Positions 14,067-23,410 of a stretch of 34,922 bases of DNA are shown piece after piece. This stretch comes from a virus. Below the pieces are notes generated by a model that ran no database searches, was not told where the DNA came from, and saw nothing but the letters and a program-made list of their open reading frames with translations. Each line of letters begins with the position of its first letter. Within the stretch, counting starts at the first letter, position 1. The stretch is taken from positions 1-34,922 of the IMG/VR virus record IMGVR_UViG_3300024288_000005. The stretch is one strand, 5' to 3'. Both the position numbers and the translations under genes were made by a program.

Positions 14067-14264
14067 ATGCTAACTTGTGTTTTTCATCCTATAGACGCGA
14101 TGCGTGTTGTAGAAGAAGATGACGCCGCACGCTTGATAGCATCAGGCGTTTGGTTTGATTCTCCAGCTTTGGCGCAGAATTATCGCGTCAAGGTTGAGAC
14201 TGATATCAAAAAGGAAAAGGCTTCTAAAAAGGCCAAAGACGAACTTAAGGAGAAATCCAAATGA
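14067..14264 (+). CDS. Hypothetical protein downstream of coat, 65 aa
   Basis: After the coat stop a strong TAAGGAGGAGCG precedes ATG 14067. The product begins MLTCVFHPIDAMRVVEEDDA, has a short domain including LIASGVWFDSPALA, and ends in a Lys-rich tail. Small proteins of this type often follow P22-like coat genes. They may be minor capsid components, but that is not shown. Longer in-frame starts from 13962 would lie within coat and are rejected. Confidence 0.6.
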   Translation: MLTCVFHPIDAMRVVEEDDAARLIASGVWFDSPALAQNYRVKVETDIKKEKASKKAKDELKEKSK

Positions 14265-14464
14265 AAGATAATAAAATGGTGCAATCAAACAATGCATTTG
14301 TAAAAAAAGAACAAGCAAAAATGAAAACTAGAATGGGTAATCGTCCTGGAGCGCCTAAGGCTATGCTGGAATTCAATGCTTTCATGAGCAATGACGGCGA
14401 AAAAGCCGAAGCTGCTGGTAGAAAACTTTGCATGGGCTTAGATGATGCATTCCCGTTGAAGTAA
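14261..14464 (+). CDS. Hypothetical small basic protein, 67 aa
   Basis: ATGA overlap with the preceding gene. The sequence is basic at the N-terminus (QAKMKTRMGNRPGAPKAML) and ends LCMGLDDAFPLK. No membrane segment or metal motif. Being between coat and the gp4-like gene and followed by a terminator, it is likely a minor structural or assembly factor; I do not recognise it. Confidence 0.55.
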   Translation: MKDNKMVQSNNAFVKKEQAKMKTRMGNRPGAPKAMLEFNAFMSNDGEKAEAAGRKLCMGLDDAFPLK

Positions 14465-14471
14465 TTGATTT

Positions 14472-14506
14472 AATCGGCATGCTGCAATAGTGTGCCGATT
14501 TTATTG
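14472..14506 (+). terminator. Rho-independent-type terminator
   Basis: AATCGGCA (14472-14479) pairs perfectly with TGCCGATT (14493-14500), followed by TTATTG. Being just after the coat block, it could limit read-through and keep coat more abundant than the tail genes. Confidence 0.6.
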
Positions 14507-14531
14507 TAATATTTCAAATTAAGGGGTAACC

Positions 14532-15266
14532 ATGTCTCAAGTCGTTAAGACAGTAAATGAATTAATAACTAGCTCCCTTTACCTACTCGGTGAACTGGGG
14601 ACTAATGAGACGCCCGATGCTTTTATGTTGTCAACTGGTTTAGAATTGACTAATGAAATTCTAGCCATGTTCGATTCAGATAGTATCTATATCCCGTATC
14701 TAACAACACTAGACTTTAATATGGTCGCAGGTCAGCGCACATACTCGCTTTCAGACATGGTCCCTGCTGACGTTGTATCTAGTCGTGTTGTTGATTTAAG
14801 CATGGCAAATTACACAGTCCCTAGTGCTGGACAAGGTATTATTTATCCACTCCAAATTATAAACAAAGCACAATATTACGGGGTAACACGACTTGACCCT
14901 TTGAATACTCGACCTGGATTTATATTTTTAGACAAGCAGGCGCAAGAATCGTTTATTACATTTTATCCCTCTCCAGACCAGCCATACCCTTGTACATTGC
15001 AAATAAAAGTAATGATTAATAGTGTGGTAGCTAATGGTAACTTAGGGCAAATGCCACCGTTCTATTACGGGATGCTTAAATTTACACTTAGCAGACGATT
15101 TTTAGCATATTACCCTTCTGGTAACTGGCCTCAACAAAATGAAGACACTTATCAAGATTACATGAGCATTATAAAGAATTCTAATGAGACCGACTTAACA
15201 ATTAGGCCGTCTGCAATTATAGAAAGACCTCAGCCATTCTACTGGCAAAATATTTTGGCGTACTAA
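14532..15266 (+). CDS. Head completion/tail accessory factor, P22 gp4-like, 244 aa
   Basis: The N-terminus TVNELITSSLYLLGELGTNE and then ELTNEILAMFDSDSIYIPY (about 40-58) match P22 gp4 family proteins, which bind below the portal to form the first adaptor ring. TLDFNMVAGQRTYSLSDM (60-77) continues the family pattern. It is longer than P22 gp4 (166 aa) by a C-terminal extension. Followed after two bases by the gp10-like gene, as in P22. RBS AAGGGGTAACC. Confidence 0.8.
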   Translation: MSQVVKTVNELITSSLYLLGELGTNETPDAFMLSTGLELTNEILAMFDSDSIYIPYLTTLDFNMVAGQRTYSLSDMVPADVVSSRVVDLSMANYTVPSAGQGIIYPLQIINKAQYYGVTRLDPLNTRPGFIFLDKQAQESFITFYPSPDQPYPCTLQIKVMINSVVANGNLGQMPPFYYGMLKFTLSRRFLAYYPSGNWPQQNEDTYQDYMSIIKNSNETDLTIRPSAIIERPQPFYWQNILAY

Positions 15267-15268
15267 TT

Positions 15269-17326
15269 ATGGCAAATATTAATGCAAAAGATTATGACAT
15301 AGTAGGAAGTTATGATAACCAACGTTTTAGTACTATTAGTGCTGAACGTACGGTTAATATGTTTGAATATCTTGATGCGAATGGTAAAAGACCAAAGTCT
15401 ATGCTTCCCACAGCAGGTCTTGTAGATACTAATTTAGCATTTGGTTCTGAAACAGGCGGGGCTAGACAGACATTTGTTTATAGAGATGCTATTTATCAGG
15501 TTTTTGGGGCAACAGTATACAAAACTTCTGGAACAACGGGAAATCTTGTAAACAGTGTTGTTGAAAGAATAGGTACAAGTGCTGGATATGTTGGGATTGA
15601 CGCAAATACATTTCAAGTTATTTTTGTAGATGGTGTCTCAGGATGGATTTATGACACAAATGCAAATACATTTGTGCAAATAACTGACACTGGTTTCCCA
15701 GGAATGCCATTAGATGTGTGTTATTTAGACGGTTTCTTTGTAGTAATACATGGTGGTACAAACCAATTTCAATTAAGTTCTTTAGAGCAGGGAATGGTTT
15801 GGAGTGGAGCAACAGCAACTTTCACAGCTTCTTCAACAACCGATATACTTACTTTAAGTGTTAGTAATGCTAATTTTGCAACAGGAGTGCCGATTGTTTT
15901 TAGTGGTGCTGGTACTCTTCCAGCCCCCTTGTTAGCTGGACCTCCTAAAACATATTATGCAATTCGAGTTGGAGGTCCTACAGATAATCCTGGAATGATT
16001 AAGGTCGCAGCCAGTTATGCAGATGCTATTGCTGGAATCGCTATAGATCTAACTACAAATGGAGCGCCTACAATTTCGGTTAGTGTTGTGGGACAAGTAC
16101 AACAAGGTCAAGTTAACTCACATCCCGGAACAATCGTAGCATGTAGAACATTACACAGACGATTATTCTTTTTTTGTGAAAATTTTACAGAAGTCTGGGA
16201 AAATGCAGGGATAGGTACAAACTTACCGTTTAGGCGCAATAATTCACTCCTAATGGAGGTTGGAACGCCTGCAATTGGAAGTGTAGTTGTGGGATTGGAT
16301 CGCATGTTTTTCCTGGCCCAGGATAGAGAAGGACTAGCAAGTGTTATGGAAGTTAGCGGAACACAAGCTATTCCAGTAAGTAATAGAGCATTAGACTATC
16401 AACTAGCACAATATGCATCAGATCCAGCAATCGGTGTAAGTGATGCCCGCGGGGTTTTAATTAAAGAAAACGGTCTAATATTTTATCGACTTAATTTTAC
16501 AATTGCTAACCACACTTTTGTTTTAAATGTGTCTATGAGTACTCAAGAAGCGCCGAAATGGCATGAAGAAGAAATATTGAATGGTAATAGACATCCTGCA
16601 CAGACACATGCATATTACAAAGGTGTTAATTACTATGGTGCATACAATGCAGCGAAGTTTTATAGCGTGGATGACCAGATTTCTACAAATGCAGGAGAGG
16701 CAATTAGACGCATGCGAATTGGTCATCAAATGTCCCCAGAAGGATATAATAGACTTAGGATTGATCGTTTTCAACTAGATGTGCTCCAAGGACAAGAGAA
16801 TTTTTTAGATATTCAGTCTACATTTACAGCGGTAGCGGCTACAGACATAATTACATTAGCATCAAATGCAAATTTTTGGCAGACTGGAGAGCCTATAACA
16901 GTGGTTAGTAATGGCACACTCCCAGCCCCACTTGTAAAGAATACTACATATTACGTTATAAGATTAAATTCTTCTATTCCAGCAAAGATACAACTTGCAA
17001 CTACAAAGCAGCGTGCTCTTGATGGAATGCCAATTGATATAACTACTGCAGGATCTGGTGTAAACACTATGTATTTACTAACCCGACTTACTGATCCTCA
17101 AATACCTGTAATATTTTTATCTATATCAAAAGACGGAGGCCAATCCTATGGATATAGAGCAAAGACACCAATGGGAGCGATTGGAGAGAGAACATTTAGA
17201 AGTGTTTGGCGTAAATTAGGAACAACACCTAGAGGCCAAGGCTACACACCAAAAATTGAGTTTTTTAATAAAACACCATTTGTAGTTCTAGGTGCTGCAT
17301 GGGTTTTTGAAACATTACCGGAATAA
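15269..17326 (+). CDS. Packaged-DNA stabilisation/tail protein, P22 gp10-like, 685 aa
   Basis: The start (FSTISAERTVNMFEYLDANGK, about 16-36) and end (FRSVWRKLGTTPRGQGYTPK and later) fit the gp10 family, which caps the gp4 ring and holds DNA inside the head. It is about 200 residues longer than P22 gp10 (472 aa). The excess is largely two copies of a beta module: about 183-268 (TTDILTLSVSNANFATGVPI ... GTLPAPL ... YYAIR) and about 517-600 (ATDIITLASNANFWQTGEPI ... GTLPAPL ... YYVIR). The module is common in phage tail proteins. Its repeated insertion may add exposed domains. Confidence 0.75.
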   Translation: MANINAKDYDIVGSYDNQRFSTISAERTVNMFEYLDANGKRPKSMLPTAGLVDTNLAFGSETGGARQTFVYRDAIYQVFGATVYKTSGTTGNLVNSVVERIGTSAGYVGIDANTFQVIFVDGVSGWIYDTNANTFVQITDTGFPGMPLDVCYLDGFFVVIHGGTNQFQLSSLEQGMVWSGATATFTASSTTDILTLSVSNANFATGVPIVFSGAGTLPAPLLAGPPKTYYAIRVGGPTDNPGMIKVAASYADAIAGIAIDLTTNGAPTISVSVVGQVQQGQVNSHPGTIVACRTLHRRLFFFCENFTEVWENAGIGTNLPFRRNNSLLMEVGTPAIGSVVVGLDRMFFLAQDREGLASVMEVSGTQAIPVSNRALDYQLAQYASDPAIGVSDARGVLIKENGLIFYRLNFTIANHTFVLNVSMSTQEAPKWHEEEILNGNRHPAQTHAYYKGVNYYGAYNAAKFYSVDDQISTNAGEAIRRMRIGHQMSPEGYNRLRIDRFQLDVLQGQENFLDIQSTFTAVAATDIITLASNANFWQTGEPITVVSNGTLPAPLVKNTTYYVIRLNSSIPAKIQLATTKQRALDGMPIDITTAGSGVNTMYLLTRLTDPQIPVIFLSISKDGGQSYGYRAKTPMGAIGERTFRSVWRKLGTTPRGQGYTPKIEFFNKTPFVVLGAAWVFETLPE

Positions 17327-17329
17327 TAT

Positions 17330-17593
17330 ATGGCTAGGAACTTTGACAATTTTCCAACTTATGACCCGATAATAAAGGATGAAATATATTTAAGTGGCAT
17401 TTGGTCTGATTTTATGGCCACTTTTGTTGAAACGTTGCAAGGTTATTTGACTCAAAATGGTATGAAAGCACCGCGTATTACCACTACACAAAGAGATGCG
17501 TTACAGAATTTAGAAAATGGATTTTTTATTTATAACACAACTTTAGAAAAGTTCCAGGGATATGAGAATGGGGCATGGGTTAATTTTGTATGA
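17330..17593 (+). CDS. Small tail-associated protein, 87 aa
   Basis: The C-terminal part, TTTQRDALQNLENGFFIYNT with KFQGYENGAWVNFV after it, is a motif widespread at the ends of phage fibre and tail proteins. It occupies the gene position of P22 gp26 (tail needle) but is far too short (87 versus 233 aa) and lacks the needle's long coiled coil. The gene starts three bases after the gp10-like stop. Confidence 0.6.
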   Translation: MARNFDNFPTYDPIIKDEIYLSGIWSDFMATFVETLQGYLTQNGMKAPRITTTQRDALQNLENGFFIYNTTLEKFQGYENGAWVNFV

Positions 17594-17610
17594 TGCAAGG
17601 ATGAATAATA

Positions 17611-18222
17611 ATGGCTTATGATTCAAGTATGTTTACTAGTGGCCTTGGAGGCCTCTTAGGTGGACTGTTTGGTGATTCTGGTGGCGGATATGATGATGCA
17701 ATGCAACAGTATCAAAAATATTTGCATATGGGACAGAATGCTCAACAACCCTATGCTAATGCAGGACAAGGGGCAATAGGAAACTACCAGAAATGGTTAC
17801 AAGGGCAACAAGACCCAAGTAAATTTATGAATAATTTAATAGGTCAGTACAAACAAAGTCCTTATACATCCTACTTGCAACAACAAGCCCAAAATGCAGG
17901 AATAAATTCTGGTTCTGCTAGTGGATTAACTGGAAGTTCGGCTCTTGCACAGCAAATGCAGCAAAATGCTGGGAATATAGCACAGCAAGGTATGGATTCT
18001 TGGTTACAAAATGTCTTAGGAATCAATTCGCAATATGGACAGGGTCAGCAGAATTTAATATCAGGCGGTCAAAATGCAGCAAATTCTCTCTCCAATATGT
18101 ATAGTCAAATGGGCGATAGAATGGGGGATGCTGCTTATGGAAGAAGAGCAGGGAAGCAAAATGATCTCTGGAATACGATAGGCGGCGGATTGTCTTCTCT
18201 AGCTGGCCTAGGTTTCTTATAA
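17611..18222 (+). CDS. DNA ejection protein, P22 gp7-like, 203 aa
   Basis: Gly/Gln/Asn/Ser-rich with many Gln pairs. It opens with a glycine-rich hydrophobic segment (SGLGGLLGGLFGDSGGG, 10-26) and closes with GGGLSSLAGLGFL. This composition and the position after the gp10-like genes correspond to P22 gp7 (229 aa), one of three proteins ejected with DNA to build a conduit through the envelope. The hydrophobic ends could insert in membranes. The call rests on composition and synteny. Confidence 0.6.
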   Translation: MAYDSSMFTSGLGGLLGGLFGDSGGGYDDAMQQYQKYLHMGQNAQQPYANAGQGAIGNYQKWLQGQQDPSKFMNNLIGQYKQSPYTSYLQQQAQNAGINSGSASGLTGSSALAQQMQQNAGNIAQQGMDSWLQNVLGINSQYGQGQQNLISGGQNAANSLSNMYSQMGDRMGDAAYGRRAGKQNDLWNTIGGGLSSLAGLGFL

Positions 18223-18231
18223 GGATATAAA

Positions 18232-19662
18232 ATGGCTCTTCCACTACCACGTGTGATCCCAGATGTAGGCCCAGGAGGCGGTTTAGTGACTGCTATGAGA
18301 GGCATTAATGCATTAAGAGAAGATATATTAAAAAATAAATATTATGGGCCAAATATACAATCAGAAATTGACAACAGAAATGCAAGCACGCAAGGTATAA
18401 ATATTAACAATGAATATTTGCCAGAAAAACTACGTCTTGCGAATGCTTTAGCTAATCTTCATAATAAATATTATGGGCCAAATATACAATCAGAAATTGA
18501 CAACAGAAATGCAAGCACGCAAGGTATAAATATTAACAATGAATATTTGCCAGAAAAATTAAAACAATTAAATCAAATTCGCCAATTCGGTATAAACAAT
18601 CCCCTTTTGCATATGCCGGGGGCAGCAGGACAAGTAGGCGCATTATCTTACATGCGTAATAATCCAAATCTCTTTGGTAATTCTATGAATTCACAGTCAG
18701 GAGAACAATATTTGCCAGGTAATGGAAATCCTCCTACCTCTTCTGGACAATCATCGAATAATTTATCTGATTTATTACAATCATCTATTGAAAACGAATT
18801 ACGACCTAAAGGAAATTCTCCTACAAAAGAATTTAAAAATGCTCAGGCATTCCAAGATGCAAGTGATGGATTTGTACCGTTTACAAATAGAACTCAAACT
18901 ATAAATAATGATGCTCAGAAGCAAAACTATATTACAGCTTTAAGATCAAGTGATTCTCATAAAGCAATAGAGGAACATCAAAGACAGTCTTTAGGAAGAA
19001 AACATTGGGATGGGCTAACACCGGATACTAAAGCACACTTAGTTGCAATTGGACAAGGAGCGGGTATACGAGGAGATCAGGTTGAGAAAGCAATAAGTTC
19101 AGGACAAGATTTTGATACTTTACTATATGATCATGGTTATAGTCCTGATAGTCCACCGGATCCAATCTATGAACTAACGAATGCAAATAGGAAAGCATTA
19201 AGCGAGCGCGAATATGCTAGCCGCGAAATAAAATATCTATCTAATTTTATAAATAAATCAACAGGGGATTATGCATATAAAGTAAAATCTTTTAGTCCAG
19301 AGCAGGTAAAAGATGCTTTATTAGGAAAAAATGATGAACAACAAGCTTCTTATTTAGCGGCGCGTGCACTTTCTCCTGAACTAATAAATTTAAGATTAGT
19401 ATTGGGTGCTGCAAAACCAACAGTTCACGCAATAAAGGCAATGGGTGATAAATCAATGCTAAATAGTAAGATTTTTGAATCGCTCGTGAGTGGTAAAGTA
19501 TGGCATAGGGCACAAGAAATTCAAGACGAGCAGTTGCAAAAAGCATTTTCTGCATCTAAAAAAGGTTATGGACAACCAAATAATAAAAGTATTGATAAAT
19601 CAAAAAAACCTGATTTTAAGAAAATGACTGACGCTGAGCTTAGGAAATATATAGGTGAATAA
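18232..19662 (+). CDS. DNA ejection protein, P22 gp20-like by position, 476 aa
   Basis: Long Asn/Gln-rich soluble protein with a predicted helical C-terminus. Near the N-terminus the segment starting NKYYGPNIQSEIDNRNAST is duplicated (units of 43 residues, encoded by a perfect 96-base repeat; see 18334-18558). Length equals P22 gp20 (471 aa), and it lies between the gp7-like and gp16-like genes. The final 25 residues are Lys-rich. Its stop overlaps the next start (TAATG). Function is by synteny rather than sequence recognition. Confidence 0.55.
   Translation: MALPLPRVIPDVGPGGGLVTAMRGINALREDILKNKYYGPNIQSEIDNRNASTQGININNEYLPEKLRLANALANLHNKYYGPNIQSEIDNRNASTQGININNEYLPEKLKQLNQIRQFGINNPLLHMPGAAGQVGALSYMRNNPNLFGNSMNSQSGEQYLPGNGNPPTSSGQSSNNLSDLLQSSIENELRPKGNSPTKEFKNAQAFQDASDGFVPFTNRTQTINNDAQKQNYITALRSSDSHKAIEEHQRQSLGRKHWDGLTPDTKAHLVAIGQGAGIRGDQVEKAISSGQDFDTLLYDHGYSPDSPPDPIYELTNANRKALSEREYASREIKYLSNFINKSTGDYAYKVKSFSPEQVKDALLGKNDEQQASYLAARALSPELINLRLVLGAAKPTVHAIKAMGDKSMLNSKIFESLVSGKVWHRAQEIQDEQLQKAFSASKKGYGQPNNKSIDKSKKPDFKKMTDAELRKYIGE
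18334..18558 (+). repeat. Perfect 96-bp direct repeat within an ejection-protein gene
   Basis: 18334-18429 and 18463-18558 are identical over 96 bases, offset by 129 bases (43 codons), so the frame is kept. The absence of even silent differences suggests recent duplication, or continuing exchange by slippage or recombination. The number of units may vary among relatives. Confidence 0.95.
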
Positions 19663-21275
19663 TGGATAATTATAAACAAGATGCCTATAAAGAACTTGCG
19701 AGACGAGAGCTCAGTAGAAGAAATGAAGAAAAAAAATCTTCTTTATTACAGAATGCAGCTGAAGATGTGAATCAATATATAAAAAAACCTGTGGAATCAT
19801 TGGGTAGATCTGCAAGAGATTTTATTGGTGGAGGAATTCAGGGTTTAGCAAATATACCACCTAATTTATATAATTTAGGTGCTTGGGTCGCGAATAAATT
19901 AGGCGCAAACCTACCTAAAAGTCCTACATTGGATTTCGTGCCACATTCACCAAGCGCAGAAGTTGGTGATATAGCATCTTTCTTTGCTGGGCCAGGATTG
20001 ATAAAATCTGGGGTTCAAATCCCAAGAGTAATTAGCGCAATAAACAGGCTTGAACAAATACCTCATGTTGCAAAAGCGCTAAAAAGTGCTTCTGATATAT
20101 TTAGTAAATCTCCAACCTTAACAAATATAGGAACTAATTCAATATTAGGTGGGGCTTACTCACCTGATAATCCATTGGCAGGAATTGCTTTAGGAGGAGT
20201 TGGTGGAGTGGCTGGCGAAGGCGCTGGAAAACTTTATAAATATATTAAAGAATCTCCTAACATTTCAAAAGTACCAGCTAATATTTATAATGACACTAAG
20301 AATTCTTTGAAAAATAATGAATTATTACAAAATATATATAATAAATTTGATCCAAAAATGCATCAAAATCATATAGAAAACTTATTAAGTTCAGGTTCAA
20401 ATAATTTTGCAGAAAATGGCAGGAACTTAGCTAGTGATTTAAGAAATGCTTATAATATGAGAAAAGAGGAGTCCTCCGTATTTTTTAATCATGTCATGAA
20501 AAACGCAGGTAATGAGCATATTTATGAACCAAGTAGAATGATTACTAGCACTCCTTTTGGTGGTGACAAAACTATTGGTAAACTAAAAAATTTAGATTTA
20601 GATGAGCCATATAAAATATTCCAAGAAAACCCTACATTATCCAATGCGCATCAATTACGACAACAAATTGGGTCTATGCAATCTAAATTAGAAAAAAACC
20701 CATTCAAAGATAAACAGCAAGATTTGGAGTTAGGAAAATTAAAATCTGGCTATTCACAATTAACAAATGACATGTACAAGTTTTTAGAAAAAAGAGATGC
20801 TTTAGGGAATCAACCATTATTACCTATGTTCCAACGTGGAATAGATTTACATCGCGAGAATGTGGCTCCTTTCTTAAAAAATGATTTAATAAGAGAAGCT
20901 ACCCAAGAAGGCCATACAGATGTTAAAAACTTGCATTCGGCATTTGAATATCCATCCAACAAAATTAATAAAGAAGGGATAGAGAAGGTTGGGGATATTA
21001 ATAAAATAATCCAAGATTTACCCACCGAATCAAAAAACAGGATTTTGTTTGGAGCAATAGGCGGTTCAAAACAAAATCCTGAAAAATTATTGAATAAATT
21101 GCTTACCATCAAAAGCAAAGGATACGAAAGTTATTTTACTCCAGAACTAAAGCATCATATATCTGAAATGCAGTCTAAATTGGGAAATAGAGCAAAAGTA
21201 AAAAAATATTCATCTGCGTTAGGGGCAGCAGGTATTGGATATGAGGGAATAAATCTTTTAAAGCATTTATTTTAA
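19662..21275 (+). CDS. DNA ejection protein, P22 gp16-like by position, 537 aa
   Basis: Starts in a TAATG overlap with the preceding gene. The first third has amphipathic and hydrophobic stretches (FIGGGIQGLANIPPNLYNLG, about 54-73; IGTNSILGGAYSP; LAGIALGGVGGVAGEGAG, about 172-189) consistent with membrane insertion. The rest is Asn/Lys-rich helical. The last ejection gene in the P22 order is gp16 (609 aa), needed for DNA entry. Similarity here is architectural, so the call is by order and composition. Confidence 0.55.
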   Translation: MDNYKQDAYKELARRELSRRNEEKKSSLLQNAAEDVNQYIKKPVESLGRSARDFIGGGIQGLANIPPNLYNLGAWVANKLGANLPKSPTLDFVPHSPSAEVGDIASFFAGPGLIKSGVQIPRVISAINRLEQIPHVAKALKSASDIFSKSPTLTNIGTNSILGGAYSPDNPLAGIALGGVGGVAGEGAGKLYKYIKESPNISKVPANIYNDTKNSLKNNELLQNIYNKFDPKMHQNHIENLLSSGSNNFAENGRNLASDLRNAYNMRKEESSVFFNHVMKNAGNEHIYEPSRMITSTPFGGDKTIGKLKNLDLDEPYKIFQENPTLSNAHQLRQQIGSMQSKLEKNPFKDKQQDLELGKLKSGYSQLTNDMYKFLEKRDALGNQPLLPMFQRGIDLHRENVAPFLKNDLIREATQEGHTDVKNLHSAFEYPSNKINKEGIEKVGDINKIIQDLPTESKNRILFGAIGGSKQNPEKLLNKLLTIKSKGYESYFTPELKHHISEMQSKLGNRAKVKKYSSALGAAGIGYEGINLLKHLF

Positions 21276-21454
21276 TTGCTAATACCCCATACTAATAAAA
21301 AAAGACTTAATATAAATATAAATATATGAATCATGAAGATCTCTAGTGGTTTATAAAAGAACATTATAAGAGATTGGTTAAGTAAATAACAAGTATTATT
21401 TATATTTACAGAAATATATTAAAATGAATATATAATTTCACAAGGAATGTGATT
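21276..21454 (+). promoter_or_regulatory. AT-rich gap before the fibre genes, weak promoter candidate
   Basis: The gap is very AT-rich and has no gene. TTTACA followed 18 bases later by TATATA (just before ATTTCACAAGG) is a possible promoter for the fibre operon. No hairpin terminator for the ejection genes is evident. The ribosome site AAGGA precedes the fibre start at 21455. Confidence 0.3.
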
Positions 21455-23053
21455 ATGACAACAGCCTATTTATTAGCGCCCATCCCAAAATGGGTTCTTA
21501 TTGATAATGAAGGAGGAGTAGCGGGCGGCGCAAAACTCTATACTTATCGTTCTTTAAATAAGACAGAGCTAAAAACAGTTTTTCAGGATGCGGGAGGAAC
21601 AATACCTTGGACAAATCCAATTGTTTTCGATTTGAATGGGACACAAGGCCCATTCTATTGGTCTGTAGATAGCGATAATCTGGATGATACTTATTACCTA
21701 GAAGCTTATGATTCGTCAGGAAATCCGCTATGGACAATAGACGACTATTTCCCTCCGGGGGAAGGTGGAGGGGGAGATACCATAACATTTATTCAGGGAC
21801 TAAACTATATTACAAACAATCAATTTATTAATCATATTGATGATATGACAGGAAATATTGCCCCAAATAATTCATTGCCGACTAATTTGGTTATTGCGCC
21901 ATCAAATCATAAAGGCTTCACACCTGCAACTATTGCGCCAGTGGTTGGGACTTATGGTGTTTTAGGGCCAGATATTAGGTTTGTTAAAAACAATACTAAT
22001 GCTTCTGATAATGTATCTTTTCCAGTATTTCCATTGGCTAGTTATCCATTCACAGGGGGTATAACTCCTGTTGATTATGTAAGGTACCAATGCACAAATA
22101 GTCCTGCAAGCGAGATATATAAATCATTTCAATTTCCAATAACTCAAAAAGTTAAAAATCTTTCAAATACAACCATGAATTTTGGAATATGGGGAGCAGT
22201 TGCTTCAGTACCCACAGATATCAATATATATATATTGCAATATTTTGGATCAGGAGCCTCAGCTAGCGCAGAAGTTAGGACGCTTATAGGAACCATAAGT
22301 CTTACTACCACCTGGGATTGGAACGCTTTTAATTTCTCAGTGCCTTCAGTAGCAGGAAAATCTTTAGGAACTCCGGGACAAACAACAAATGATGATGCGG
22401 TCTATATACAGATTGACATGCCACTAGGAATTCCTTGCGATGTGTATTTCACAAAACCTGCATTATATTTAGGTTTAGTAGACCTCGAATTAGAATTTTC
22501 ATCATATGACCAAATTGACTCTATTAACTCCACCCCAAGAACTGGAGAAATTAAATCTGGGTACTCTCCAGTAGCTCCTCTTGGTTGGTTGCTGATGAAT
22601 GATACTTCAATTGGAAATGCGAGCTCTGGTGCTACTGGAAGGGCTAATCAAGATACTTTTCAGTTATATAAAACAATCTATGACAATGTTCCAGATAGCA
22701 GTGCACCAGTCTCGGGAGGAAGGACGGGAAGCGCTATAAATGACTTCATTGCACTTAAAACACTTACAATGCCGAGAGCTTTGGGCCGTGCTTTGGCTCA
22801 AGCAGGGGCAGGTTTAGGCTTGACGGCAGCTTTTAATGGGGAATGGACGGGATCTGATACTCACACTATAACGGCAAATGAGCTTCCGCCTCATACCCAT
22901 CCCGTTGCAACAGGAGCGGCATCAGGTGCTGGAGCTGCAACAAGACTTGCATCAGGAACAGGGGCCGGAGTTACAGGAAGTAACTCAACAGCTAATACAG
23001 CAATCTCTCTTATACAGCCAACAACTTACATGTACTTTTACATAAAACTTTAA
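21455..23053 (+). CDS. Tail fibre protein with head-binding N-terminus and collar-type C-terminus, 532 aa
   Basis: The N-terminal region (IPKWVLIDNEGGVAGGAKLY onward, about 9-100) is a common attachment module of fibres and baseplate proteins, ending in a Gly-rich hinge (PPGEGGGG). A middle beta region follows (about 110-350). The C-terminal part has SGYSPVAPLGWLLMNDTSIG, then RANQDTFQLYKTIYDNV, and ELPPHTHP (about 480-487), the phage tail-collar domain pattern. Probably the primary host-binding fibre, replacing the P22 tailspike. ATG 21455 follows AAGGA; the GTG at 21449 is less likely. Confidence 0.75.
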   Translation: MTTAYLLAPIPKWVLIDNEGGVAGGAKLYTYRSLNKTELKTVFQDAGGTIPWTNPIVFDLNGTQGPFYWSVDSDNLDDTYYLEAYDSSGNPLWTIDDYFPPGEGGGGDTITFIQGLNYITNNQFINHIDDMTGNIAPNNSLPTNLVIAPSNHKGFTPATIAPVVGTYGVLGPDIRFVKNNTNASDNVSFPVFPLASYPFTGGITPVDYVRYQCTNSPASEIYKSFQFPITQKVKNLSNTTMNFGIWGAVASVPTDINIYILQYFGSGASASAEVRTLIGTISLTTTWDWNAFNFSVPSVAGKSLGTPGQTTNDDAVYIQIDMPLGIPCDVYFTKPALYLGLVDLELEFSSYDQIDSINSTPRTGEIKSGYSPVAPLGWLLMNDTSIGNASSGATGRANQDTFQLYKTIYDNVPDSSAPVSGGRTGSAINDFIALKTLTMPRALGRALAQAGAGLGLTAAFNGEWTGSDTHTITANELPPHTHPVATGAASGAGAATRLASGTGAGVTGSNSTANTAISLIQPTTYMYFYIKL

Positions 23054-23066
23054 CTAAGGAGCAATC

Positions 23067-23369
23067 ATGGCAGTGCAATTATCAGTAATACCACCATTAG
23101 ATCCAAATGCTTATACGGGGCCTACACGCGTTATGTCAGGTGTTGCGCGTACTGGAAATGTAACCCTAGATACATATTACGGCCCAAATGGGTCAGTTGA
23201 ATTCGCTCGCTGGCTTTATATCGGTGTAGCTGGAGATGTCTCATATACAAAATGGGATGGCTCCGAACAGACTCTTGTCGGATTGGCTGCTGGTGTATGG
23301 CACCCAATGTTTTCTATGCGTATAAATAGTGCGGGTACATCAGCATCCGATTTGGTGTGGGGAAGTTAG
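23067..23369 (+). CDS. Fibre-associated protein, 100 aa
   Basis: Beta-rich sequence with SVIPPLDPNAYTGPTRVMSG and DVSYTKWDGSEQTLVGLAAG ... WHPMF. Proteins of this size and composition often sit between fibre genes as small structural components. It starts 13 bases after the fibre stop with TAAGGAGCAATC. No finer assignment. Confidence 0.55.
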   Translation: MAVQLSVIPPLDPNAYTGPTRVMSGVARTGNVTLDTYYGPNGSVEFARWLYIGVAGDVSYTKWDGSEQTLVGLAAGVWHPMFSMRINSAGTSASDLVWGS

Positions 23370-23410
23370 CTAACTTAATAATATTAATAAACTTTTAAAA
23401 GGACTTGAAA

